From Azorhizobium sp965227945 (GTDB lineage Bacteria > Pseudomonadota > Alphaproteobacteria > Rhizobiales > Xanthobacteraceae), in NCBI GenBank assembly GCA_965227945.1, contig CBDDGQ010000006.1, forward strand, positions 1 to 64,000: a DNA stretch of 64,000 bases, in the 5' to 3' direction. A model generated the notes under the pieces. It was not told the DNA's origin. It made no database searches and saw only the letters and a program-made list of their open reading frames with translations. Made by a program: the position numbers and the translations under genes. Positions 31,669-41,016 of this stretch are shown here, piece by piece (position 1 is the first letter of the stretch; each line of letters starts with the position of its first letter).

Positions 31669-32634
31669 CTAGCTCTGCAGCCGGGCGATCCCCGCCACGG
31701 CGGCGGCCACCAGAAAGGCTCCGGCCAGTTGCCGCGCATTCGGTGCCTCGCCCAGGAACAGCGCGGCGCCGACAATGCCGAACACCGGGATCAGCGCCAG
31801 GAACAGCCCCGCCGTCTCCGCCGGGATCCGCTTCAGTCCGACCAGATAGAACCAGACCGCCAGCGCATATTGCACCACGCCGGACAGTGCAGCCAGCGCC
31901 AGCACCGGCGGCGGAAGGGCCGCAGGCAAGGCCTCGGCGCCGGTGGCGACCCCCACGCAAAGGAGCCCCACGGCAGAGCCCAGACCCGCGCTCTGCTGCA
32001 GGGCCGCCAGCGGCAGCGGCGCCAGCATGCCCACCAGGCGGCCGGACACCACCACATAGAGAGCGGCGATGGCCGTGCCCGCCAGCACCAGGAGATTGCC
32101 GAGCCCCCGATGGGCGGCCGCAAGCACGGGCGATGGGGCGACGATCACCAGCAGAACCCCCACCGTCGCCAGCCCCAGGGCCAACAGCACGCCAGTCCGG
32201 GGCCGGGTACGGGTGGCCATCCAGATGAGGGCGCAGATGAACGCTGGCTCGGCGGCGCTGATGATGCTGGCGTCGCTGGCGCGGGTGAGCGCCAGACCCG
32301 GCAGGGCCACCGCATAGGCCAGTCCCGGCTCCAGGAGGCCGCTGGCGAGAATGGCTCTCCCGTGGGGCCCCAGGCGCACCGGCGTGCGCGTCACGGCGAC
32401 CGCGGTCCACAAGAAGGCACTGCTGGCCGCGAGTTGGAGCGCCAGCAAGGTGAACGGCGGCACGCGCTCCAGCGCGCCCTTGGACATCACGGTGGCCATC
32501 CCCCAGCAGGCTGCCGACAGCACCAGGGCACCGATCGCCATCGCCCGATGCCGCGCCGGCTTCACCGCCGGTGCGCCGCACGTGCCCGCCGCCCCCGTGG
32601 CCGGGGCGCCGGGGCGGCGCTCCGCCGCCGTCAT
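31669..32634 (-). CDS. EamA-family (DMT) transporter
   Basis: A 321-residue protein with ten predicted membrane segments in two EamA repeats (MAIGALVLSAACWGMATVMSKGAL; GNLLVLAGTAIAALYVVVSGRLVG). Its ATG overlaps the stop codon of the upstream MarR gene (ATGA), so the two are translated together. A regulated export pump is likely; the compound is unknown. Confidence 0.88.
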   Translation of the reverse strand: MTAAERRPGAPATGAAGTCGAPAVKPARHRAMAIGALVLSAACWGMATVMSKGALERVPPFTLLALQLAASSAFLWTAVAVTRTPVRLGPHGRAILASGLLEPGLAYAVALPGLALTRASDASIISAAEPAFICALIWMATRTRPRTGVLLALGLATVGVLLVIVAPSPVLAAAHRGLGNLLVLAGTAIAALYVVVSGRLVGMLAPLPLAALQQSAGLGSAVGLLCVGVATGAEALPAALPPPVLALAALSGVVQYALAVWFYLVGLKRIPAETAGLFLALIPVFGIVGAALFLGEAPNARQLAGAFLVAAAVAGIARLQS

Positions 32635-33173
32635 GGGGACGGCGCCCCTCGCACCGCCGCACACTCCACCGGGCAGTGCGCGCCCGGGCAGACGGCCTCG
32701 TCACAGAGGCGGCAGATGTGGTCCGCGCTCAGCCGATCAACGGTCAGGCGATCCAGCATGGCCTCCGTGGCGCGTTCGAGCGCGGCTAGCCATGCCGGAT
32801 CGACGGCGTCCAGCACCTCTTTGGCCACAGCGGCGCGGGCGGCCAGGATCGCTCGGCGCCGATCATCCCCGGCCGCGGTCAGGCGCAGCGCCACGGTGCG
32901 CTTGTCGTCGCTGCCGGGCATGCGGGTGGCCAGCCCCTCTCGCTCCAGCGCCTCCACCAGGCGCACCGCCACCGAATGGGTCACGCCGGCCACCCGCGCC
33001 ACGCTGCCGATGGTGCTGCCAGGGTAGAACCCCACCAGAATCAAAGCCGCGCACGCGCTGTCCCCAAGACCGGAGGCGGCCCGGGCAGCCGCCTGCTGGC
33101 GATCAGAAAGGGCCAGAGCTAGGGCCGCCAGCAGATTGGCGAGGCGGGGTTCGGGAGCAGAGGGTCGTGCCAT
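32631..33173 (-). CDS. MarR-family regulator with Cys-rich C-terminus
   Basis: 180 residues. A MarR winged helix (TIGSVARVAGVTHSVAVRLVEALEREGLATRMPGSDDKRTVALRLT) is followed by a dimerisation helix and a C-terminal tail, DHICRLCDEAVCPGAHC, with five Cys and several His that could bind a metal. It is coupled to the EamA exporter. A perfect palindrome overlapping its promoter begins six bases upstream of the ATG, implying autorepression, and the mRNA is probably leaderless. Confidence 0.88.
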   Translation of the reverse strand: MARPSAPEPRLANLLAALALALSDRQQAAARAASGLGDSACAALILVGFYPGSTIGSVARVAGVTHSVAVRLVEALEREGLATRMPGSDDKRTVALRLTAAGDDRRRAILAARAAVAKEVLDAVDPAWLAALERATEAMLDRLTVDRLSADHICRLCDEAVCPGAHCPVECAAVRGAPSP

Positions 33174-33178
33174 GGCTC

Positions 33179-33208
33179 AATATATGCATTCAGCATGCAT
33201 ATATTCAA
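33179..33208 (-). promoter_or_regulatory. MarR operator overlapping promoter
   Basis: A perfect palindrome with 11-bp arms (AATATATGCAT at 33179-33189; ATGCATATATT at 33195-33205) and a 5-bp spacer. Inside it lie TTGAAT (33208-33203) and TATATT (33184-33179) with an 18-bp spacer, a good sigma-70 promoter. The predicted start is at or beside the ATG at 33173. Confidence 0.75.
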
Positions 33209-33256
33209 GCCGAATTGCAGGGGCCTCTGCCGCTCCAAACGGGTCTGACCTTGCAC

Positions 33257-33280
33257 AAAAAAGGCGGGCCGAAGCCCGCC
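33257..33280 (-). terminator. Rho-independent terminator of the addB-addA-trxA transcript
   Basis: Stem GGCGGGC/GCCCGCC (33263-33269 and 33274-33280), loop CGAA, followed on the minus strand by six T residues (33262-33257). It lies 22 bp past the trxA stop codon. Confidence 0.93.
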
Positions 33281-33302
33281 CTTGTCCTCGGAGACCCCAG
33301 CC

Positions 33303-33623
33303 TCAAGCGGCGGTGTTGATCCAGCTCGCCAGCTTGGCCTTCGGGCTGGCCCCCACCTGACGCGAGGCGATCTTGCCGTCCTTGAACATCAGCAAGGTCG
33401 GGATGGACATGATCCCGTACTTGCTGGCGGTCACGGGATTCTCGTCCACGTTGAGCTTGACGATCTTCACCTTGTCGCCGAGTTCGCCGGACAGTTCGTC
33501 GAGCACAGGGCCGACCATGCGGCAGGGGCCGCACCATTCAGCCCAGAAATCGACGATCACGGGGGTGGTGGAGTTCAGAACGTCAGCCTCGAAGCTCTGA
33601 TCGGACACTTTTTCGACGGCCAT
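33303..33623 (-). CDS. trxA: Thioredoxin
   Basis: A 106-residue classical thioredoxin with the active site WAEWCGPCRMV, Asp in VIVDFWA and cis-Pro in SIPTLLMFKDG. It reduces cytosolic disulfides and is itself reduced by thioredoxin reductase. It is the last gene of the run ending in AddA, the usual alphaproteobacterial order. A clean terminator follows. An 84-bp gap to addA could hold its own promoter. Confidence 0.97.
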   Translation of the reverse strand: MAVEKVSDQSFEADVLNSTTPVIVDFWAEWCGPCRMVGPVLDELSGELGDKVKIVKLNVDENPVTASKYGIMSIPTLLMFKDGKIASRQVGASPKAKLASWINTAA

Positions 33624-33707
33624 GGCATACCTCGTAGGAAATCGTGGACGGATCCACTGGATCTTGGTGTCAACGTAAGAAGCCCCTCCCCTTCCCGTCA
33701 AGGCGCG

Positions 33708-36700
33708 TCACACCACCGTGACGCGGGAGAGCACCTTCGCCAGCGCCGCGGCGAGCCGGTCCGGCGGCACCGCATGGACCTGCGGCCCGCGCGTATAGAC
33801 CAGATGCGCCTCCACCGCGCGGCCGGGGAAAATCTGGGCCAGAACCGCCCCATAGAGCGCCAATTGCGCCAGATAGCCCTCGCCAACGCGGTCCAGGCTT
33901 TGCGGCGGTGCCCGGTCGGTCTTGAAGTCCGCCAGAATCAGTCGCTCGGGCCCAACCGCCAGACGATCAAGCCGGCCCTTCACCGCCAGCATCCGGCCAT
34001 CGGGCGTGGCGATCCGGCCCATGACCGGCACCTCGGCCACGCTGTGGGCGCTGAACAGCTCCGCCAGGGGCGCATGGCCGAGAACCGCGAGCGCTTCATC
34101 CAGCACGTCCTGGCGCACATCCTCCGCCAGGGTCGCCCCCGCGTGATCCAGCAGACGCAGGCCGGCCGCAGTCCGCTGATCGGGCACCAAATGTCCCAAT
34201 CCCGCCAGAAGCCGGTGAACCAGATCCCCCCGCACCCGCGGATCCAGCGTGACCGGCGCGGCCCCCGGGCCGCTGGCCGTTGCGCCCTCCCCCGTCCGGG
34301 ACGGGCGGACCACGCGGGGCACGACGGGGGCTGTGAGCAACGGCGGCAGAACCACCGGCGCCGGCTGCATCGGCGCCAAATCTTGAATGGCCCCGGCCCC
34401 GTCTGCCGGATCCGTGCTCCCGATCGCCAGCGTGGCGCCGCCCTTGCTCCAGCGCAGCACCTCGCCCTCCCAGCCCAAAGCCGGCACCCACCCGGCTGCG
34501 GGCGACAAGGCCGCATGCACCAGTTCGTACCAGCAGCCGGCGGGCCGGGCGTGCGGCTTGTCCTTGCCGGCGGGCCGCGTCTCGGCCCCGCAGACGATGA
34601 GCGCATCCTCGGCCCGGGTCAGGGCCACATAGAGCAGGCGGCGATACTCCTCGAGCTCGCGGGCGGTGGCTGCGGCGCGGGCGGCGGCCAGAGCCACCGG
34701 ATCCTCAGCCTTGCGGGGCGCCAGGATGGGAATGAGCGCCCCATCGGCGGCGCTCACCTGAAGCAGGCCGCCGGCGGTGCGAGCCTTGGGCAGGTCCACG
34801 GTATCCGCCAGGATCACGATGGGCGCCTCCAGTCCCTTGGCGCCGTGGACGGTCATCACCCGCACCTCGTCGCGTCCGCTCTCCATGTCGCGCTTGGTCT
34901 CGGCCCCGCCGCGCCGGAGGAAAGCCAGGAAGCCCGGCAAGGTCGCCGCCTCCAGGCTCTCATAGGTCCGGGCCAGCGCCATGAACTCGTCCAGCACGTC
35001 CGCCGCTTCCGGGCCGAGCCGTGCCAGCATGGCCCGGCGGCCGCCATCGCGGCCGAGCACGCGGGCGTAGAAATCGAACGGGCGCAGGGCGCGCGCCTCC
35101 GCCCGCCAGAGATCGAGGCGCGCCGCTGCCGCCCCCTCGCCATAGGCCGCCAGCGCCGCGAAGAGCCGCCCGTCACGGGCGGGGCACAGCGCCAGCAGGT
35201 CGTCGTCAGTGAGACCGAACAGCGGGCTCTTCAGCACGCAGGCCAATGCCAGATCATCGTCAGGCGACAGCAGGGCATCGCCCAGCGCCATCAGATCGAG
35301 CGCTGCAATGTGCTCGGCCACCACCAGGCGGTCGGCGCCGGCCACGTCCACGCCACCGCCGGCTTCCTTCAGGGCGCGGATCACCGCCTCGAACAGCCGG
35401 CCGCGCCGGCGCACCAGAACCATCACGTCGCCCGCCCGCATGGGCCGGCCGCCCTTGGCGGGAATGGCGATGCGGGCGGCAATGCCGGCACGCACGAAGC
35501 CGGCGATGCGTTCTGCCATGCGGTTCACCGGATCGTCGCCGGGCACCTCGTCCAGCGGCTTGCGCCAATCATCCACCTTCACCTTGGCGGAGGGCACCGT
35601 GGTCGGCCAGATCTCCACCAGGGCCGGGGCATCGGCGCGAATGGCGGCATGGGGCGGGGCCACATTGTCGATGGTGAGGCCCGCGCTCGCCTCCTCACGG
35701 CCGAAGATGGCGTCCACCGCCTCCAGAACGCCGGGCGCGGAGCGGAAGGAGTGCGGCAGCCGGATCTCGCGGAAATCCTCGGTGCCCGCGGCCGCGGCGA
35801 AGGCGGCTCGCATATGGCCGAATTCGCGCGGATCGGCGCCCTGGAAGGAAAAGATGGACTGCTTTTCGTCGCCCACCACGAACAGGGTGCGCTTCACACC
35901 CTCGCGGGCGCCGGCGCCCGCGAAGAAGTCCGAGACCAGCCCCTGCACCACGCGCCATTGATTGGGACTGGTGTCCTGGGCTTCGTCTACCAGCACATGG
36001 TCGATGCCACGATCCAGTTTGTAATGCACGAAGGAGGCTGGCACCCGCCCCAGCAGATCGGCAGTGCGGCCGATCAAATCGTCGAAGTCCAGCAGGCCGC
36101 GGGCGGCCTTCTCGGCGCCATAACGGCGACACGCCTCTGTGCCGAGGGTGAGAGCGGCTTGGGTGCGCTCCAGGGCCTGCACGGCGCGCAGGGTGTCCTG
36201 CAAAGCGGTCAGGCGATCGCGCTCGGCTTCCAAATTGGCCGCCAGCTCCGGATAGGCGTCCCGCAGGCCCTTGGTCAGCAGGTCCTTGTTGCCGCGGGGA
36301 TCGCCGTCGGCCTTGAAGAACACATCCCGATAGGCCGCGAGGGCCGCCTGCGGATCGGCAGCCGTGATCGCCGCGCGCAAGGCCGCGGCGCGCTTCTGGT
36401 CGGTGCTCTTGTCGGAGGTGAGGAACACCGCCTCGATGTCCGGCCAATGCTCCGGCGGCACATGCGGGCTGGCCAGCATCTCCCCCTCGATGGCTGCGCG
36501 GGTGGCGTCGGGGGCCACGCCCAGCACCATGGCGATCCGCGCCCGGCGCATCTGCGCATCCCCGCCCAGCGCAGCGATGGCGGTGCGGGCAGCGACCGAA
36601 GCCTCCAGCAGATCGTCAATGCCGGTATCGGAAATCTCTTCCATCAGCCGCGCCAGCGCCTGGCCCAGCGGGCTATGTGGGTAGCTGGTGGCTTCCACCA

Positions 36701-37208
36701 CCAAAGCGCTGCGGATGCGGGCCATGAGCTCGATGCGGCCCACCTCGTCCAGTTCCCGGAAGCCGGCCGCCACCCCGGCCTCGAACGGAAAGCGATGCAG
36801 CAGGCCGCCGCAGAAGGCGTGGATGGTCTGGATCTTCAGCCCACCCGGCGTCTCCAGGGCCGCCGCGAACAGCCGCCGCGCCTGAATGCGCAGGACCGGC
36901 GTGGGCGGCACATTGTCCGTCCGCCGCAATTCCGCATCGAGCGCCGCATCGTCCAGCGACGCCCAGCGGCTGAGGATGGAGAGCACCCGGTTGGCCATAT
37001 TGGCCGCCGCCGCCTTGGTATAGGTGAGGCACAGGATGCGGCCCGGCGGCGTGCCGTTGAGCAGCAGGCGGATCACCCGCTGCGCCAGCACATGGGTCTT
37101 GCCCGAGCCGGCATTGGCCGAGACCCAGGCCGAGGTCTGCGGTGCCGAGGCGAGTCCCTGCCGGCGGGTGGCTTCGGTCTTGGCGTCGGAGTGCTGCGCG
37201 CCGCTCAT
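33708..37208 (-). CDS. addA: Double-strand-break repair helicase AddA
   Basis: A 1166-residue UvrD/Rep-type helicase-nuclease. Walker A (SANAGSGKTHVLAQR) is near residue 30. Other motifs are LTYTKAAAANMANRV, VDEAQDTSPNQW (Walker B), VGDEKQSIFSFQGAD, HSFRS, VMTVHGAKGLEAPIV and LLYVALTRAED. The RecB-type nuclease domain at the C-terminus has LAVKGRLDRL and LILADFKTDR. With AddB it resects DNA ends for RecA loading. ATG 37208 overlaps the addB stop codon (ATGA). Confidence 0.97.
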   Translation of the reverse strand: MSGAQHSDAKTEATRRQGLASAPQTSAWVSANAGSGKTHVLAQRVIRLLLNGTPPGRILCLTYTKAAAANMANRVLSILSRWASLDDAALDAELRRTDNVPPTPVLRIQARRLFAAALETPGGLKIQTIHAFCGGLLHRFPFEAGVAAGFRELDEVGRIELMARIRSALVVEATSYPHSPLGQALARLMEEISDTGIDDLLEASVAARTAIAALGGDAQMRRARIAMVLGVAPDATRAAIEGEMLASPHVPPEHWPDIEAVFLTSDKSTDQKRAAALRAAITAADPQAALAAYRDVFFKADGDPRGNKDLLTKGLRDAYPELAANLEAERDRLTALQDTLRAVQALERTQAALTLGTEACRRYGAEKAARGLLDFDDLIGRTADLLGRVPASFVHYKLDRGIDHVLVDEAQDTSPNQWRVVQGLVSDFFAGAGAREGVKRTLFVVGDEKQSIFSFQGADPREFGHMRAAFAAAAGTEDFREIRLPHSFRSAPGVLEAVDAIFGREEASAGLTIDNVAPPHAAIRADAPALVEIWPTTVPSAKVKVDDWRKPLDEVPGDDPVNRMAERIAGFVRAGIAARIAIPAKGGRPMRAGDVMVLVRRRGRLFEAVIRALKEAGGGVDVAGADRLVVAEHIAALDLMALGDALLSPDDDLALACVLKSPLFGLTDDDLLALCPARDGRLFAALAAYGEGAAAARLDLWRAEARALRPFDFYARVLGRDGGRRAMLARLGPEAADVLDEFMALARTYESLEAATLPGFLAFLRRGGAETKRDMESGRDEVRVMTVHGAKGLEAPIVILADTVDLPKARTAGGLLQVSAADGALIPILAPRKAEDPVALAAARAAATARELEEYRRLLYVALTRAEDALIVCGAETRPAGKDKPHARPAGCWYELVHAALSPAAGWVPALGWEGEVLRWSKGGATLAIGSTDPADGAGAIQDLAPMQPAPVVLPPLLTAPVVPRVVRPSRTGEGATASGPGAAPVTLDPRVRGDLVHRLLAGLGHLVPDQRTAAGLRLLDHAGATLAEDVRQDVLDEALAVLGHAPLAELFSAHSVAEVPVMGRIATPDGRMLAVKGRLDRLAVGPERLILADFKTDRAPPQSLDRVGEGYLAQLALYGAVLAQIFPGRAVEAHLVYTRGPQVHAVPPDRLAAALAKVLSRVTVV

Positions 37209-40200
37209 TCGCCTCCCTCCTCCGCCCCCAGCGCCCATTCCCGCACCCGGGCCAGATGGTCATAGGTGCCGAACCGCCCGCGCCATTGCGGCGCCGCCAG
37301 CGAGCGATAGCCTTGCGCCTCATCATCAAAGGCGGTCAGCAAGGCGGTGAGACGCTCCAATGCATCGTCCGCCATGGCGGTGGCGGTGGACTTGTCATCC
37401 ACGCCGGGCTTTTCCCGGCCCGGTTCCGCGCCGCCCTTCAGCTCCACGTAAGCGAAATCCGCCACCGGCGCGGCGGGCACGTCGGCAAAGGCGCCACGCG
37501 CCGCCATGGCGGCTTCCAGCGGCAGTTGCGGCGAGAAGGTCGCGCCCTGTTTGGTCGATGGCGCGGTGCCGGTCTTGTAATCGAGGATGGCCAGTTGGCC
37601 GTCGGTCCTCAGCTCGATGCGGTCGGCCCGGCCTGTGAGATGAAACGGGCCGCCGGGCAAGGAGATGGGCAAACGCCCGCCGGTCTCGGCCACGATGGTA
37701 CGCAAGGCCGTGCGGCGCTCGCGCTCGAACTCCACGACGAAGACGGCCACCCGCTCGAACCTTGCCCACCACACCGCATGCTCGGCGGGGAACACTTCCA
37801 GCCGGGCAAAAGCCTTGCGGCCGAAGGCCAGCAACTGCTCCAGCGCATCCGGCGGCAGATCGGTGGGGAAGGCCTTGGTGAAGGCGCCCAGCGCATCGTG
37901 CAAGGCGCTGCCGCGCTCGGCGCCGCCCGGCATGGCATCCAGCGGCTCCAGCGGCTGGAGGTCGAGCACGTGGCGGGCGAAGATGGAATAGGGATCGCGC
38001 AGGAAGGTCTCGATCTCGGTCACCGACAATTGGCGGGGACGCAGGGCCAGCGGCGGCTGTGGGTCCGGCTGAAGGAAGCGCGGCACGCGCGGGCCGGCGT
38101 CGAGCGCCGCCGCCGCCTGCCGCCACGCCTCGCCGCGGGCCTTGGCGGCGGTCCAGGCGACCTCCCCGGCCACGGTGGCCAGCCGCTGGAGAAACCGCGA
38201 GGGCACGCTCTGGGTGCCGCCCACCTTGCCGGGATAGGTCAGCACCACACAGCGGGCGCCAAAGGCCTGGACGAAATCATGCGCCGACAGGCCGATGCGG
38301 CGCTCCGGCTGGTCGAGGCCCAGTTCCGCCCGCATGGGCCGGCTGAGCCACGGATCGGTGCGGGTCTCGGGCGGCCAGGAGCCTTCCACCAGACCGCCCA
38401 GCACCACCAGATCCAGCGCCACGAGACGGGCTTCCAAGGGCCCGAGAATGCGCACCCGCTCCTCCACCTGCGCCGTGGGCCGCACCATGCGATCGGCGAA
38501 CAGCGCCGAGATCGCATCCGCATACGCGTCCAGCGTCAGCGGCGGGCCGGCGGCGGCGGCATCGGCAATCTCGGCGAAGGCCACGGCCAGGGTCGCCGCG
38601 GCGGGATCGTCCGCCTCGGGGTCCAGCGGTCCGCACAGAGTTTCGAATGCCGCCCGATGCCCCGCCACCAGATCGTCCAGCGGGATGGCCGCGCCTTCGA
38701 CCCAGCCGGTCATGGGCGCCAGCGCCACCGTGAGGCGATTCACCAGGTCCTGCGCCGCCTCTAGCTTGGCCGCGTCGATGCGGCGGCGTGGGTCGCGGCG
38801 GTGCAGGTCCTCCCGGTCGAACGCCGTGACCGCATCCGCCAGCCCTGTGATGCCAGCGCGCGGGCGCGGTCCCCGCAAGGCGATCAATTCCAGCGCTGCC
38901 ACCGCCTCCTGCAAGGCGGCCGGCTCCAGATCCAGATGCACCCCGGGATGCGTCAGCAGCGCGAACACCGGCACCGGTGCGCAACCCTGGGCCACCACCC
39001 GCGCCAACAGACGGGCGAGACGGCCCGGCGCCGTCTCCGCCAAAGGCTCGCCGGCGGAATCATCGATGGCGATGCCGAAGCGCAGCAGTTCCGCCGCCAC
39101 CCGCCGCGCCAGATCCCGATCCGGCGTCACCAGCGCCGCACGCTGGTCGGCCACGCCGAGGCTGGCCCGCAATTCCAGGGCGATGGCCAGGGCCTCCTCC
39201 CGCGGATCCTGGGCGGCGATCACCCGCACCTCCGCCAGCGCCGCCGCCTTCTGGGCCGCGGGCAGCCGGTCGGCCAGGCTGGCCCAGAGCTCCGCCGTCT
39301 CCGACTGGCGCAGGGCTTCGCTCAGCAGCCGCTCGCGCCCATAGGGGGCACGGCCACCGATTTCGCTCACATCCCGCCGCTCCAGCTCCAGGGTCCCAAG
39401 CAGATGGGCGAGGCCGTATTGCGGATGGTCCGGCGCGCTGGTGGCGTCCGCCGTCAGGAGTGCGAAGGCCGTCTCCTCCATGTCCAGATCCAGGCCCGGC
39501 AGCACCACCGCGCCTTGCGGCAGGCCGGCAATGGCCTTCAGCAGGCGGGCGGTGGCCGGCAAGGAGCCGGTGGAGCCGGCGGCAATCACCGGGCCGGCCT
39601 GCGGCCCCAAAGCCGTCAGACGCCGCACCTCCGCGTCCACCAGGCTGTCGCGCCGCTTGGCAGGGTCGACGGCGTTGCCCTCCTCCAGATGCGCGTCCCA
39701 GGCTTTGCGGGCGATGCGCAGGAAATCCAGGCTGATCTCGAAATAAGCGTCGTGCTCTTCGGGGACCAAGCCATCGAGCTTGTCCCAGTCGACGCCCGTG
39801 GTGCTCATCTGGTCGAACAGGGCGCCCAGTTCGTCGGCGAGCGCGATGGTGGCGGCGGGGCCGGCGGCCACCATAGCCTGCCCCTCGCCGGCGGCCAGGG
39901 CATCGCGCCAGCGGGCCACCAGCCCGGCCAGCGCGATGCGCCGATGCACCCCGGTCACCGCGCGGGGTGGCGCCAGCAAAGCAGCATCTTCGGAGAAGGC
40001 GAGCGCGTCCTCATCCACATCGCCCAAAGGCACGATGTGCGGCAGCAGCAGGGCGTGCCCGCCGCTCGCCTCCAGCAGAGCCTGTTCAAACAGCCGCCCG
40101 GCACGGCGGGTGGGCAGATAGATGGTGGCGCCGGCCAAGGCCAGCGGATCGCCCCGCGGCGCGAACCCCGGCACCAGGTCGCCGTCCAGCAGCGCCCGGG

Positions 40201-40252
40201 CGAGCGTCGCGAGAAAAGGGGCGGAGGACGGGATCGAGAACACGCGCGACAT
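37205..40252 (-). CDS. addB: Double-strand-break repair protein AddB
   Basis: A 1015-residue partner of AddA. It lacks a true Walker A motif (ATIYLPTRRAGRLF at that place), as is usual in alphaproteobacterial AddB. The C-terminal nuclease region shows HLTGRADRIELR and LAILDYKTGTAPSTKQ, with acidic residues for metal binding. The [4Fe-4S] Cys pattern of Bacillus AddB is not obvious. It is coupled to addA by a 4-bp overlap and follows murU by 41 bp. Confidence 0.95.
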   Translation of the reverse strand: MSRVFSIPSSAPFLATLARALLDGDLVPGFAPRGDPLALAGATIYLPTRRAGRLFEQALLEASGGHALLLPHIVPLGDVDEDALAFSEDAALLAPPRAVTGVHRRIALAGLVARWRDALAAGEGQAMVAAGPAATIALADELGALFDQMSTTGVDWDKLDGLVPEEHDAYFEISLDFLRIARKAWDAHLEEGNAVDPAKRRDSLVDAEVRRLTALGPQAGPVIAAGSTGSLPATARLLKAIAGLPQGAVVLPGLDLDMEETAFALLTADATSAPDHPQYGLAHLLGTLELERRDVSEIGGRAPYGRERLLSEALRQSETAELWASLADRLPAAQKAAALAEVRVIAAQDPREEALAIALELRASLGVADQRAALVTPDRDLARRVAAELLRFGIAIDDSAGEPLAETAPGRLARLLARVVAQGCAPVPVFALLTHPGVHLDLEPAALQEAVAALELIALRGPRPRAGITGLADAVTAFDREDLHRRDPRRRIDAAKLEAAQDLVNRLTVALAPMTGWVEGAAIPLDDLVAGHRAAFETLCGPLDPEADDPAAATLAVAFAEIADAAAAGPPLTLDAYADAISALFADRMVRPTAQVEERVRILGPLEARLVALDLVVLGGLVEGSWPPETRTDPWLSRPMRAELGLDQPERRIGLSAHDFVQAFGARCVVLTYPGKVGGTQSVPSRFLQRLATVAGEVAWTAAKARGEAWRQAAAALDAGPRVPRFLQPDPQPPLALRPRQLSVTEIETFLRDPYSIFARHVLDLQPLEPLDAMPGGAERGSALHDALGAFTKAFPTDLPPDALEQLLAFGRKAFARLEVFPAEHAVWWARFERVAVFVVEFERERRTALRTIVAETGGRLPISLPGGPFHLTGRADRIELRTDGQLAILDYKTGTAPSTKQGATFSPQLPLEAAMAARGAFADVPAAPVADFAYVELKGGAEPGREKPGVDDKSTATAMADDALERLTALLTAFDDEAQGYRSLAAPQWRGRFGTYDHLARVREWALGAEEGGE

Positions 40253-40293
40253 GGCAGGCCATCCCCCCGATGGGTCTTGGGTCCGCGACAGGC

Positions 40294-41016
40294 TCAGTCG
40301 CTGGAGCGGCGGATGGCTTCTTCTGCGGCGGGGATGGCCTCGGGCGTGCCCACATGCATCCACACGCCCTCCAGGCGCAAGCCGAACAGGCGGCCGGCGG
40401 CAATGGACGTATCGAAGACCCGCGTCAGCGAGAACGGCCCGTCGGGCGTGTCGGCGAACAGCTCCGGCTTCAGGATGCAGGCGCCGGCATAGACGAAGGG
40501 CGTGATCAGCCGCTCGCCGCGGCGTTCCAATTGCCCGTAGGGGTTCATCGAGAAGTCGCCGCGCCCGTCATAGCCGATGGAGGTGGCAGTGCCGGCGACC
40601 AGCAGCAGGGCATCCATGGTCTGCGGATCGAAACTTTCCATCAGGCGCAGCAGGTTGGGCCGCACGCCCTCGATCCAGATGGTGTCCGCATTGATGGCGA
40701 TGAATGGCGCGCCATGGAAAAAGTGCAGCGCCTTCTTGATGCCGCCGCCGGTCTCCAGCAGCGCCCCGCGCTCGTCGGAAATATGCAGGTGCGGCGGCGC
40801 TGAGCGGCGCGCCAGATGGGCTTCCATCAGATCCGCATGGTGGTGGACATTGACCACCGCCTCGCGCACCTCGACCGCCTCCAGCCGATCCAGCACATGG
40901 TCGATCAGCGCCTTCCCCTCCACTTCCACCAGTGGTTTGGGGCGCGTGTCGGTCAGGGGGCGCATGCGGTTGCCGAGGCCGGCAGCCAGCACCATCGCGC
41001 GTGAAAGCGTCGTCAC
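40294..41016 (-). CDS. murU: Nucleotidyltransferase, MurU-like
   Basis: A 240-residue sugar-1-phosphate nucleotidyltransferase with the signature LAAGLGNRMRPLTDTRPKPLVEVEGKAL, which binds the NTP and Mg2+. INADTIW and HVGTPE lie downstream. Next to an AmgK-type kinase it fits MurU, the MurNAc-1-phosphate uridylyltransferase of peptidoglycan recycling. The start is GTG at 41016, overlapping the preceding gene (GTGA), with GAGGGA nine bases upstream. Confidence 0.87.
   Translation of the reverse strand: MTTLSRAMVLAAGLGNRMRPLTDTRPKPLVEVEGKALIDHVLDRLEAVEVREAVVNVHHHADLMEAHLARRSAPPHLHISDERGALLETGGGIKKALHFFHGAPFIAINADTIWIEGVRPNLLRLMESFDPQTMDALLLVAGTATSIGYDGRGDFSMNPYGQLERRGERLITPFVYAGACILKPELFADTPDGPFSLTRVFDTSIAAGRLFGLRLEGVWMHVGTPEAIPAAEEAIRRSSD

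Noticed and set aside
33282..37265. A 1327-codon plus-strand open frame opposite addA
   Set aside because: It is antisense to a gene with complete helicase motifs. High GC suppresses stop codons in such frames, and its protein is low-complexity His/Gln/Arg/Gly-rich.
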